Origin: Collybia mongolica
Taxonomy: Eukaryota > Basidiomycota > Agaricomycetes > Agaricales > Clitocybaceae
Direction of reading: 5' to 3'
Assembly (NCBI GenBank): GCA_013420905.1
Contig: JAAXNY010000008.1
Location: 1,240,001 to 1,304,000 of the forward strand
Length of the DNA stretch: 64,000 nucleotides
Below the pieces are notes generated by a model that was given only the letters and a program-made list of their open reading frames with translations, was not told where the DNA came from and ran no database searches. Position numbers and translations under genes: made by a program. Below are positions 35,196-47,083 of this stretch, piece by piece. Within the stretch, counting starts at the first letter, position 1, and each line of letters begins with the position of its first letter.

Positions 35196-38012
35196 TCTGT
35201 CTATTATAAAATACAGTTAGTATGTGAATTTGATTGTGACTAATCCTGACTAAGCGCTGACTAAGTCTGACAAAGCAGCAAAAAAGTTGTCTTTTAAGTA
35301 GAGTGCTGACTAAGGATGACAAAGCAAGAAAAATAGTTAAAGTCACATGCTATGTCACCTGCTCAAGTCACCTGCTCAAATCACCTGCTCTAATCACCTG
35401 TTCAAACCAGCTCAAGTCACCTGCCTCAAAACACAACATGACCACCACATCACATGACCTCCAAAGCGCACAAAATCAATAAATATTAACCCATTTTTGT
35501 GTACACTTCCTCATAAATTTCAGAAGCTCAAACTAAATTTTGAAAAATACATTTAAATGATGCTACTGCCCATGAAATTTTACAAATCAAAAGCAGACAG
35601 ACAAAAATGAAAATGACTTTACCTGACCAATTCTGATGTAAAGCCTTGGATTGACACAATATATTCCAATATTACAAATCCTGATTTAATTACATCACAT
35701 TACATTATACATTTAATATGAAAAAAAACATCTATCCAGGTATCACATGCCAAGTCACCTGCCTCAAAACAAAACATAATCACCTGCTTTACAACACAGG
35801 ATAACCACCACTAAAGTAGACTAAGTCAACAAATGTTATCTGTTATCCTTATTTGTGTGTATATTTCAGTCAAACTAAAACAATAAAATAGGCATTTAAA
35901 TGGTACTACTGCTTATAAAATTACAAATCAAGAGCAAACAGATAAAAACATAGAAATGACTTTCACCTGGCCAATTCTGCTATCAAGCCTGTAATCAACA
36001 CAAAATAATCTAACATTCCAAACCCTGTTTTGAAACCTGATATATTATACTTTGAAAATTTTACTCTCTGTCTAAGCCTATATTTAAAACAATTAGCATC
36101 CAGTGCAAATAATCAAGGGAAATAATACTATATGGTTGAGAGAAATATCATGGGTAGAAGAAACATTGATTCCAAGGATTTTGAATAGAGCTGATCTCTG
36201 TTAAATTAGAGCAATAATAACTTTTCACCATAGATGTATGACAACTTACAAATGTGATAGGACTTGACTACACAATATTGGACAGCATTGTTATGTCTTT
36301 GATGCAATCAACTGGCTGTTTCAGGATATTAGAAGGGACAATAGAGCCTTTGGTGGGCTAAATGTGGGGTTTGATGGTGACTACCAACACACTCTGCCTG
36401 TTATCCCTAAGGGTTCACATGCACAGACTGTGGATGCCTATCTCATGCACTCCCCACTGTGGGATGAACTTCAGATACTTGAACTAATGAAAAATATGTG
36501 CTCAAATGGTGTTACTAACAATGAAATCAATTTTTTCAAATGGCAAAATGATGTTGGCCATGGGAAGCCACTTATACTGTGCTGAGAATACTGTGGAGTC
36601 TCTAATTGACACAATATACCCTGACATTGGAAACCCTGTTCTAGAACCTGATACATCTTACCCTGAGAGAGCTATTCTTTCTGCCAGAAATGATGATGTT
36701 GACTCTCAATAAAAAAGTACTGGATATGTTTCCTGGAGATGGCAAGATGTACCACAGTGCAGATTGTATTGCTTTCTAAGCTTATATTTAAAGCAACTGG
36801 AACCCAGTGCAAATAAATAAGTGAAATAGTATAATTGATTAAAAGAAGATATAATGAATAGAAACATTGATTTCAAGAACTTTGAATAGAGCTGATGTTT
36901 GTTAAATCAAGCCATGTCAATTACCCTTCTATGATGGATTATGTATGGCAACTAACAAATATGGTAGGATAATAACTACACAATGTTGGATCTGACCTTA
37001 GACTATTTGTACCACAGTTTTGGGTTACAGTTCAACCAAGTTATGCATACATGATTGTTTATCTGCAGAGGGTAAATATGGACATAAATTTAGCAATAAC
37101 ACAAATATGGATGTGCAAGAGTAGGTTTGTAAAATCTGGAAGACAGGATAAAATAGGATATGAAGATAATGGATAGGGTAGTTGACTAACTGCTGGATTG
37201 GAATAGTAAAGGGCCATATCTGGAAGCAGGACTGAGGCGATATTATGAAGATTGTAGGTATAACAGGTTACAAAGCTCCAACCATTTACATAGTTTTGTT
37301 TATGAAATGGTGTAAACCAAACACATACCAAATGATAAGAAGGCCATTGAGGACAAGAAGGACTCAGATAAACATTAATGCATCAAGTGAATGGTAATAG
37401 ACTAACAGCAAACAAATGATGAAGTTTGAACCAAATCCAAGAGGCCTTGGCTGTCTTTTATATAAGTACATACCTCCTTAACAGTTGTGTTTTGACAGCC
37501 ATAGTATGGTTATTCATAATATATGCCATTTGCCAATTACAGGAAGCTATATAATATGAGTATGATAGGTGGTTAGAAAACTAAACAGAAATGGTAAACA
37601 GTAAACAAATGGGACAATTGGAGTCTTCAGAGGTAAAGAGTGACTGTAAATATGATATGGGCTAAGAGTGTATGATTTGTTTCCAGGCATGTGCAGTAGG
37701 GTCCAATAGGATACAATAGAGTAACCAGCTCCAAAGGATTTCCAAGATAAGGACAAGGGTTGGGGTGCAACTGAAATGATACAATGTGGGATCTTATAGG
37801 ATTTTGGACTATATAATACATATGCTGGATATAGTATATAAGATTTCTCCATGAAAGTGAAGGGACTGACTAAAATTTTGAGATGTGATGTGTGATAAAA
37901 ATTCTGGGATGAAGGGGGGGTCTGGGGGCAAAGCCCCCAGCAAGCCAAAAATCTGTAATAAACCATGGCCCAGTGCCTCAGTGCTGTGGTGTAGCCACAG
38001 GCCATAAGCTTG
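35196..38012 (+). mobile_element. Helitron H3 (2.8 kb), tandem with H2
   Basis: 5' TCTGTCTATTATAAAATAC at 35196. 3' hairpin GTGGTGTAGCCAC, GGCCATAAGCTTG at 38012, followed by TGGGAGAG, which continues H0. H2 and H3 thus sit between A and T of H0's ACATA|TGGGAG. Confidence 0.8.
36270..36780 (+). pseudogene. Decayed Helitron helicase, H3 copy
   Basis: VGFDGDYQHTLPVIPKGSHA (the GGDFQQTLPV motif), SPLWDELQILELMKNMCSNG, SLIDTIYPDIGNPVLEPDTS, YPERAILSARNDDVDSQ. Interrupted by a frameshift near 36570 and by stops. Confidence 0.78.
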
Positions 38013-39408
38013 TGGGAGAGTCAAGGTGAGAATTGCAAAAATGTAAAAATGAGTCAGCATCAGGTAAGCATGACTAAGATTTGTAATATATTTATGTAAT
38101 CAACCTAGGCCCTCCATGGGCCTCACACATCACATGTCAACTGCACATGACCATCTAAAATCATGTGATCCTGTCAAAACATCGGTCAATCCCATCTTTC
38201 TTTCCCACTTCTTATCTTCAATTAATACATAGCTAACCATATAAAAACTCTTTTATATTTGTTTAACCAGGGATAAGCTACAATGAGAACAAACTACAAG
38301 AAAGCAGTTTGTGTTGTTTTACCTAGAAGTGCCCCTCTGTTGTTGGAGTGGGTCATAGCAGTAATTAGTATCAAACTTGAGATTTCTGCTGCTCTTGGGT
38401 TCTGTCTCTCTGCTATTATAGCTCCAGGAGGAGCATATGAGGTGCTGTTGCAGGTTTCTGCCTGACCCCATACAGGTATGGATATTGGTCTAGCTTGCAG
38501 ACACCTGTGGGAATTAAAACAGGCCCTGGAACCCTCAAGATAGGGCTTTACTCAAAATAATGAAACAATTCTACTTAAATTATAACTTGGCTAATCCTTA
38601 GTCACTTTTGAAAATCTGAGGCACAAAATGATAGATTAATTTGTGGGGTTGTGGATGTATGGGTCAGAGGAACAATATCTGTTGGAATACCTGTGACATG
38701 GCCTGATTACTGTATGATACAGGTCCAGAAAAATGGTGGTTGATAGTTGTAAAGGCAATCCTATGTCATGTGGTGCTAACCCAAAATTAGCCAGAGGAAT
38801 CCAAAGTCATATTTAAGAAGTCAGGTAAAGGCTGCCTACTTACCTAGCAGAGGGGAATACTCTGCAGATCCTCTGCTAGGGGTCTCTATTCTATATACTT
38901 AATCTAGATAATAGCTATGAAGTCCCATTGTTGCCATGTAGCTCAGGGTTACAAGGTATATTATATACAAGCAAGTCATTGTGCTCTGATGGTGATGCAA
39001 TAAGTAAGGCATATGAGTGGCCATACTGGATATCACAATAGCAGGGTGTACAGGTGCCAATGGCAAGAGGTGCTGATAGCAGAGGTGTGCTGACAGCAGG
39101 GTATCTGATGAACCATGAGTGAATATTGATATTGAGAGTTGTGATAATATATTGGGCATCCCCCCTACAATAGGGTTGTTCACGGTAGCCATTTTCGGGC
39201 CATTTTCGACTCATTTTCAATGATTTTGGCAGTAAACAAACAAAAATGAGGTCAAAAATGAAGTCAAAAATGACGTGAAAAATGGCAACTGTGAATGCCC
39301 TGAAATGCAAACACTTTGAAAATGAGAACAAAATGCATTTTACATGGCTTTCGGCAGCCATGCAGGTTCTCGGCATAATCAAACCCCGCCTTGGGAAGGA
39401 TACCAGTG

Positions 39409-41059
39409 ATGATTGCACCCCAGATACAATCGAACACGATGCCCACACCAACCATATGTACTGTTATCCTCGAAGAACTCTGGGAACACCACCACATGAC
39501 CCGCCAACAACGATTCCGGGAACACGTTGCCTCCGCACTTTCGGATGTCTCATCATCAGGGACTTCTGATTTGATGTCTGTCGCCTCAGATGCTGCCTCC
39601 CTGATGTCCATCGATACACCTGACATCTACATTTCATCTGATGGATTCATGCATACCGATGACCCAGCTTCCCCAACATCAAGTTCTGACACTGATAGCT
39701 TGCATTCCATATCAGATTTTGAGATTGAGTACTACTTCAACTGGGAGCGATGCTACTGTGAGTTGTTGTATGCAATCAAAAACACTTGGGTTCTTTATCC
39801 TTCTCCACCCATACCAAAGTGCTTGCAGCTCCACCTCCTAGATCACTGGAGGGTTCATAGCCCAGAACGCTTTCGTCGCAAGCTTTGGGTTGAGCCACAG
39901 ACCTTTGACAGTCTTGTTGCGAAGATTGAAGACCATCCCATCTTTCACAACAACTCCAACAACTCCCAGTTCCCAGTACATATTCAGCTCTGTATCTTCC
40001 TCTTTCGTGCTGGGCACTATGGGAACTCTTCATCTCCTGAGGACACAGCCCAGTGGTCTGGGATTTCTGTTGGTGCAGTTGAGAAAAGTACAGATCGTGT
40101 CATCATCGCCCTCCTCTCACATCATGATGAGGCAATCCACCTCCCTGATGCTGTAGAAAAGGAACAATCAAAAGCATACGTCAAAGAAGCCTTGTGTCCA
40201 GAATGGCGTGGTGGGTTTTTGATGGCAGATGGGTCAAAATTCCAATTCTATCAATGTCCTGGGCTGCATGGGGATGCATGGTTTGATAAGGATGGAGCGT
40301 ACTCTATTGATTGTCAGGTACGTTTTGTTTACTATAGTCTTTGTGACTTGGAATCTCACAACAACGTAGTTTGTTACAACCCCTCATAATTTGATGGTCG
40401 TCAATTACTCTGTTGGGCATACTGGGAGTGTACATGATTCTTGGGCATTCCGGAGCACCCGGACCTTCAAGGAGCACGAGTGCATCTTTGGGGCAGGTGA
40501 ATGGATGTGGGCAGACTCAGCCTATCCATCCAAAACATGGTCAGTATCACTGTTCAAAAAGCCAGCTAAGGGTGAGCTGGATGCAGATCAGAAGACCTTC
40601 AACTATCATCTTTCCAAGGTTAGTGTGCTTCATAACATGATCAGATCGTTCTGCTCATGCATATAGATTTGCATTTGTGTTGAGCATGCAATTGGACTGC
40701 TGAAGGGTAGATTTCAGTCCTTATTTGAGCTTCGCATCCAGGTCTACACTCATGAGAAGCATCTTTGGGCTGTTATGTGGATCCAATGCTGTATCATCCT
40801 CCATAATCTTATTTTGCGAATCAAGGAAGGGGGAGACCACATGGAGTGGCAAGAGGAACTTTATGATATCTGGGATGAAAGGGAAGGGGCTGAGCACAGA
40901 TGCAGGGAGGAGGACACAGACACAGGAAGCAAGGATGATGACATGACAGAACTACAACAGGCCCATCACTGCCTTATGAGTGACGGACAGAAGTTTCGGC
41001 ACAGGCTCATGAAGAAATTATTCGACAGCGAAACAAGTGGGGCTGTTTGTTGTACCTAG
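39409..41059 (+). CDS. PIF/Harbinger DDE transposase
   Basis: Start at 39409 (MIAPQ) or a later ATG at 39441. N-terminal Ser/Asp-rich part, then helix-turn-helix-like region (QWSGISVGAVEKSTDRVIIA). Catalytic core: first Asp in GGFLMADGSKFQFY, second in WMWADSAYPSKTW, Glu in VEHAIGLLKGRFQSL. Introns at 40318-40369 (GTACGT...ACGTAG) and 40619-40667 (GTTAGT...TATAG) restore frame: DCQ-FVTTPHNLMVVNYS and SK-ICICVEHAIG. No premature stop, so the enzyme could be intact. Confidence 0.88.
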
Positions 41060-41182
41060 CTCCATGTAACACATTGATAGGACAGCAAAAAGAGAATAAC
41101 TGGTGCAGGTAAAACTCAAACATCGTCCGAAGCTACATATGTTGTCAAAGATGAACCAAAGACAGCCACCACAGAGGTACAG

Positions 41183-42699
41183 TCAAGCATTGTAGGGTGG
41201 AAGGACTAGATCCCCCGCCACTACCCCTCCAAACGCAGCAGGATCTCCGAACTGTTGTGCTCCAAACTGCCCCATACCCGCCACACCAGGTCCCTGATAC
41301 TGCAGGCGGAGGCAAAACATTTGCAAATTGTGGGCTTCCTTTTCATGCTCTCGTTGGTGCTGGGCAGCAAGTCGACAGTCTTCAGCCTGCAGGTGTTTTT
41401 CATTTGCCTCTAGATCTATACGCTGCTTCTTGATTTCCAACTCAGCCATCCGTTGGGCATGTTCCGCCATCTTCCGAGCGTGCTTCTCAGCGGCGAGGGT
41501 GGCAAGGATCTCGGCCTCGGCTTTGTTTTCATCAGTGAACGCCTCCTGATGTGAACGTTTCTGCCGTGTTTTCTGCGATGCAGGGGTGACGCAAGTAGAA
41601 GGTGTGGAGGCTTTGGTGCAAGGAGCAGAAGTAGAACTTGATTGGGAGGAGGGTGTCAAGGCGAAGTTCCTACTTTCATGGAATACTGCAAGCTGTGGAA
41701 GGCGGGCAGGGGTGGGGCCATCAATTGGGCTCATGGGTAATGAATCCACATCATCATTGATTTCGTCCTGGTCATCCTAATTATCGCAAGCAACATGAAG
41801 AGGAGTCAACGGCATACCTGTGTGTTGACCTGATGAGCGCCACCATTGTTGTCATCATCTGCAGCAGCCACAGCTCCATCGGCACTGGTGGGGTTGGCAT
41901 TGGTGGTGGCACCATTGTCGTCATCATTGTTTTGTCCCCTCCTCTGGACGAGGGCAAGTGCTTTGGCAGCAAGATCTTGCCCAGGCTCTGACGAGGCTGT
42001 ATATGGGTTGAAGTTGGGGAGTGTACGCCAAAAACCATGGAGACACTTCCAGTAGGGGAAATCCTGTTCCAGTTGGTCTGGAAAACGGTAAGCATGGGCC
42101 GTGGAAGGTATAAGGCAAACTGACTGATCAGATTTGACAAGTTGCTCCCCTCTTCAACATCCTCATACCACAGACCAGCACCTGTTTGCCCCAGCTTCTT
42201 GTTGAATAGGCAATACTCTTTCCGCAACCTGGAGGTATACTGATGAGCATGAACTGAAGGACAATGATGGAACCAAAACATACCGGCCAAGATAATTATC
42301 GACAGACTTTGTATAGTTGCCGGCATTCACAGCAAAGTCCGCCCGAACCCCTTCATCCTTGTCAACAGAGAAGACAAACGTGGCAATCAGTTTGTGGAAT
42401 TCCGATTTGGTGCCCTTCGCCACACATTTTCACTGTCCCTCGTCCTTGGCATCCTTTGTAGAGTCAGAAAAAAGCTTTTGACGGTCTGCAGGGTTTTCCT
42501 CAAGCCAATCAAGCAGGCGCTCAGTTCTGGCTGTCGTCCAAGAGGTGCGGCGGATCTTGGTTCATTGCATGGTGTCCTCTTCATCCTCAGAGTCAATGGG
42601 AGCAGACTCTATGAGTTTTGACGATGGCTTTTGAGCTCGTTTGCTGGTTGATACGGGCTGTGATTTGGATGCAGGACCCTTCTTCGTCTTTGGTGGCAT
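41183..42699 (-). pseudogene. Harbinger accessory Myb/SANT-like DNA-binding protein, broken
   Basis: ATG at 42699 (MPPKTKKGPASKSQ). The Myb-like part reads TSWTTARTERLLDWLEENPA, ... KGTKSEFHKLIATFVFSVDK, ... RLRKEYCLFNKKLGQTGAGL. It ends with a coiled, Ala/Glu-rich segment (AEKHARKMAEHAQRMAELEI) and LPPYNA at 41183. Two in-frame TGA codons break it, one after DEEDTMQ (about 42565) and one after DEGQ (about 42430). No splice sites I can see remove both. Both would be single CGA-to-TGA changes if the ancestral residue was Arg. Confidence 0.78.
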
Positions 42700-43246
42700 A
42701 GTCGACGTGGTGGGGGTGTGAGCGTCGGCGGAGTTTCAAAAGGCAGAATCGTAACAACCAAAAATGGGCCGGAAAATGGTCATTTTTGCAAAAGTGATGG
42801 CATGGTTTGATTTTCGAAAAATGATCATTTTTCATTCATTTTTGATCTCATTCTGAAGTTCATTTTCAAAAAATGGATGAAAAATGAAAACTGAAAATGA
42901 GCCGAAAATGGCCTGAAAATGGCTATCGTGAATGACCCTAATATTATGGAAAAGGTACATATAATTCCACAGGTGTTGGGGATCTGACCCACACTCTAAC
43001 CCAGGTGAGTTTAATTTCAAGCACTCTTGGCATAAGGTCACAGGTAGTTAACAGATATAAATGTCATATACAATATGAGTACCTCAATGTCTACCCATAG
43101 ATTAATAGTAGCTCATATACTTTCCTTCAAGCAAGGGCCTATCATGCCAAAATAAAGTAATGCATATTATTTGGATTAGCAATTGTGCCAATTAGTGGGA
43201 TAAAGCATTGTGTGGCACCGTGCCGAAGGCACGGGTCTTTAGCTCG

Positions 43247-43332
43247 TGTTAGAAAACTGTAGAGTTGGCAACACTGCAATAAAATATTATTTATTGCCAC
43301 CCTTCGTGCCGAAGGCACGGGTACTATGCTTA
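43247..43332 (+). mobile_element. 3' end of the outer Helitron
   Basis: TGTTAGAAAACTGTAGAG... to hairpin CGTGCCGAAGGCACG and GGTACTATGCTTA. The same strip is present inverted at 17515-17600. Confidence 0.65.
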
Positions 43333-43610
43333 TTCAGGGCAGAACGTGAGTGGTGGCCATTACATGATATGCGGGGGCCTAGATGGTGTTGGTGGCATAC
43401 TTCAAGTACGCGGTCCAATAATTATCTTCTTTTCACCTTCCGATCGTGATTTTGATCGCGCTTTACCTTTTGAGGCTGCGGAGGTCCGACCGACTTATAA
43501 TCAAAGTTGGAATCCATATCGTCATGTTCCCGAAATTCTCCTCACATACCTCCCAACTACTGTCTCCTTTTTCTTTTTCTCGACATTAACTTTTTTTGAA
43601 TCTTTCAGTA
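43333..43610. promoter_or_regulatory. Host DNA between the mobile block and serine dehydratase
   Basis: 278 bp, CpG-normal and CT-rich near 43555-43605, the likely core promoter and leader of the serine dehydratase gene. Its first ~70 bp are open in two frames and follow TTCAG, so a downstream exon of the gene at 16726 is possible but unproved. Confidence 0.4.
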
Positions 43611-46600
43611 ATGCTAGCATTCGGAAGAGCGCGTACTATTTCTCGAACCTCCACAACACATCTACACCTTGCTCGAATTCGAGGTGCAATACACTCGCTG
43701 GCCAGACCCTACACCCAAACCGCCTCGAAAGTTGATGACATCCCTGACACCGCGGTAAGGCAACTCCCGGAGCATGCTGTCATCTCTACATTCGACCTTT
43801 TCAGTATCGGAGGTGCGCCTCAGCCTACTGCTATCATTCTTGGCAAGATTGTATTCTAAAGGATTCACAGTTGGACCATCATCTTCCCACACTGTAGGTC
43901 CCATGCGAGCAGGAAAAATCTTCATTGAGGATCTTCGTGAATTTGGCTTGTTAGAAGATGTGTGTCTCATATGTCTACTTAACGATCTATGTTTATCATT
44001 ATGCGCAGGTCCGCAGCCTTAAAATCACGCTGTAAGTATTCAGCTGGCATTTTCGAAGGTTTCTGCTCACGACTGTGCTAGTTATGGATCGCTTGCAGCA
44101 ACGGGTGCGCACCCTTCTCGTTAGATCTGCCGAAGAGACTTACCCTCTGACTTGCATTGCCACAGGCAAAGGGTACGTACAAGATAGTGCCCCTGATTTT
44201 GAACTAGATTATGACTGACATACGCGAACAGCCATCATACACCCCAGGCAATTTTGCTTGGACTTGAAGGTCCGTATGTTCCATGTATGTTCCCTCCATG
44301 TAGTATGTTGCTCAAGTCAAGTTATTACATAGGATCTGACCCAGAAACCATTGAAACCGGAACGATACCATCTCGCTATGAAGCCATTCTTGCAAATAAA
44401 ACGCTTCTCTTGGATGGTAGTCACCGTATCACGTATGACATGGATCGTGACATGCTTTGGCATTGGGACAAGGTTCTAAAAACCCATCCAAATGGAATGC
44501 GCTTTAGCTGTTTCGGAGATGAAGGTGAACTCTTGGCCACGAACGAGTACTTTAGTGTGGGGGGCGGATTCGTGGTTAACGAAAAAACGAAAGGTTTGTA
44601 ATGGCACCGTTACGGAGCGTGCGCTAATTGTCGATACCACAGTGGATGAAAACATGTTCTATAAGAGTGTCGACAAGCGCAAAGTCCATAGCGCCCGACT
44701 GGAAAAGACTCACTCAATCTCAGATCCGTTAAACAAGCAAGTTGCAGCTCCATTCAGGGGCGGCGGCGATTCTTCTATCACACCGACAGAGGACACGAAC
44801 CATCCGCCATACCCCTTCACGTCAGGAGACACTCTCCTGGCTTTGACGAAAAAACATAATGTAACTCGCAGACCTCTCCGATTTTCCTGTAAAAGTTAAT
44901 TGAGAAGTCAGATGACTATTGCACAGATTGTTCATGACAATGAGGTATGCTAAAATTGTCTCTTTGTGTCACCTGTAGTCTTACATCCTTCGCCAGAAAT
45001 TTTTTGGCTATACAGATGATGACATTCATTCCAAAGTATAACGTTCACCGCCCGCCCTCCAATCATGCTGACGTCCCTTCTAGATCATGAAAATTTGGGG
45101 TGTTATGGATGATTGTATCCGTACTGGAGTCTCAACCTCAGAATCAATACTCCCGGGGAGGCTAGGATTGAGGCGACGTGCACCGATGCTCTATCGACGA
45201 CTCATGCGAGGGTGAGAATCGGCCACCGCCTACAAATATTATATTCCCATCGCTTCCATTCAATCTATCTTGACTATTCAGGCTCTATCCAAGTATCGCA
45301 GCACCAGGGTTCCTCGCCCTCGAGTCTGAGTCAAACCCATCGATCGGACCCCCACCTGAAAGTCCCCTTACTTCGATTTTGACTGAGAAGGCTGAGAGTG
45401 CCAAAAAGCGCCATGAGCGGCACGGACGACAGCCACGAGCCCTTGCCGCGCGAGCAGCGAGAGTTGTGGGCTCGTTTGACCATGCTGTTTTACCTATGCC
45501 CCCTGTGCGTCGTTTAAACCTCGTCAAATTGATATGTCTGATGTTTCTCTTTTTAGAGGAGGGCCGATATTCCCGCCATGGATTTCTTGTCGTGTTACGC
45601 CATTGCCGTCAATGAGGTTAATGCATCAGGAGGAAGGATTGTGACTTCTCCGACAAACGGAGCGGCTGGCGTCATTCCGGGCGTTTTGAAATATCTCATC
45701 GAGGTTAGCTCCTCGATCCTATCATGCATAGCTCCTACGTTGAATAAGCATTGGTAGTTTGTTAGTGACGAGAAGGAAAAATGCGTCGAGACATTTCTAC
45801 TGACGGCCTCGGTATGTTCACCACGCCCACGTTTGCCGCCTTCCAACATTTTGTAGGCTGTTGGTATGCTTTTCAAACGAGGGAGTACAATATCAGCGGC
45901 AGAAGGGGGATGCCAAGCTGAAGTTGGAGGTGCGTGTCCTCGTCGTGAGCTATTTCGTTGAAACTAATTTGCTGTTCGACAAACAGTTGCCTGTTCAATG
46001 GCGGCGGCTGGTTTTGCAGCATGTATGGGAGGTAGGAGAGTGAAGCTGAGTACTCATATTGATGCTGACCAATATTGAGTACAGCATCCCCCGAAACCGT
46101 ACTACAGGCGAGTTTTCGACCCTTACCGATTGGAAGTCAAGCTTACTCGATTTTGTATCTAGGCAGCAGAGATTGGAATCGGTAAATGCCTCCTTCATTA
46201 TAATATGCTCCTATATGTTGAATTTCATCCTAGAACATAATCTTGGCCTAACCTGTGACCCAATCGATGGCCTTGTACAGGTTCCTTGTATTGTACGTCT
46301 GGCCCTGTGATCCTTTGATTCTTCAACTCAGACGATTCATAGGAACGAAATAGCCTAGGAGGTATCAGTCATATTTCAATTCACATTGCATACTTATATA
46401 TGCGCGCCCTTTTTATTAGCCGTGAAAGCTGTCACTGCCGCCCAACTTTCAATGGCCAGCGATGGTGTGTACAGCGTCACCCTTGACGAAGCAATCGAAG
46501 CAATGCGCTTGACTGCCGCCGATATGAGTGTCAAATACAAAGAAACCAGCCTTTCGGTATGTGATATTCCAAATTACATGCAACGTGCGTTCTTCATATA

Positions 46601-46722
46601 TTTGATGTAATTATCAGGGACTTGCAGTAAGCACATCCATTTTTCTGATCGACGGAGAAAATCTGATTGTCTTGGACTGAAAGACGACTGTGAAGATACC
46701 GCTCAGTATGCCCGCCTGGTAA
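43611..46722 (+). CDS. L-serine dehydratase (Fe-S type, SDH beta + alpha domains)
   Basis: Deaminates L-serine to pyruvate and ammonia using a [4Fe-4S] cluster. ATG at 43611. The Arg/Ser-rich N-terminus ([16 protein letters not shown]) looks like a mitochondrial presequence. Beta domain: [54 protein letters not shown]. Alpha domain: [92 protein letters not shown]. The end is [26 protein letters not shown]. About sixteen short introns, all frame-preserving. Most relatives end in Cys where this has Trp. It appears intact although a 26-kb mobile block ends 278 bp upstream. Confidence 0.9.
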
Positions 46723-47083
46723 AAAGCCTTTTCAGTATCGCATGATACTAGATATTGACATGATACCTTACAGCTAAACTGGGACTACTTACCGCAACGT
46801 TTAATTGCTCTGTTGGGGCACTTGGGTCGTGAACTATCCGTTGATTACACTGAATGAGTCCTTGGTGCCTTCGCTTTTGTAAGAATCAAGTCTTATCCTG
46901 TCTCGATCAATACGTTTTGGGCACGTGATATTGACAATCGTGACTCGTGAGTTCGATGGGCGGCAACCATCGCGCATTCGTAATTTCGGAGGTAATGAAC
47001 ATACAGTGCATTCCACAATTCCAATTGTAGTGTCGTGTTCAACAGAAGGTTCCAACTACTTCAATTGCTTGCATTCTTCCATC
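46723..47083. promoter_or_regulatory. Intergenic region upstream of the DUF1295 gene
   Basis: 361 bp between two plus-strand genes. Nothing recognised beyond expected UTRs and promoter. Confidence 0.35.

Larger units (their letters stand above)
39172..42939. mobile_element. PIF/Harbinger-type transposon (3.8 kb)
   Basis: TIRs: left AGGGTTGTTCACGGTAGCCA, right (complement) AGGGTCATTCACGATAGCCA, both continuing with TTTTC(G/A)GGCCATTTTCG. 3-bp duplication AAT (39169-39171, 42940-42942). The empty site CCCCTACAATATTATGG is present at about 22147-22163. Two convergent genes: a plus-strand DDE transposase and a minus-strand Myb/SANT-like protein. This gene pair and 3-bp duplication are hallmarks of the superfamily. 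Confidence 0.92.
33255..43246 (+). mobile_element. Helitron H0, second copy of the H0' family, carrying H2, H3 and Harbinger
   Basis: 5' TCTATAACATA follows GTGGCTATTA. The 3' end is hairpin CGTGCCGAAGGCACG, GGTCTTTAGCTCG at 43246, then TGTTAGAAAACTG. The empty site GTGGCTATTA|TGTTGGAAAACTG exists in reverse at about 17588-17612. Without H2/H3 and Harbinger it is about 1.47 kb, matching H0'. Confidence 0.82.
17421..43332. mobile_element. Composite nest of Helitrons with later insertions (26 kb)
   Basis: An AT-rich block assembled from Helitron copies. Left edge TCTGTATATATTAAAG follows A at 17420. The right edge ends in hairpin CGTGCCGAAGGCACG, then GGTACTATGCTTA, followed by T at 43333. Recurrent features are 5' ends TCTGT.../TCTATAAC..., 3' ends made of a short hairpin and 10-13 nt then CTTG/CTCG/CTTA, insertion between A and T without duplication, and decayed Pif1-type helicase pieces. 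No intact Rep/helicase gene was found. Sub-elements are listed separately. The outer limits are inferred; the inner junctions are better supported. Confidence 0.75.
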
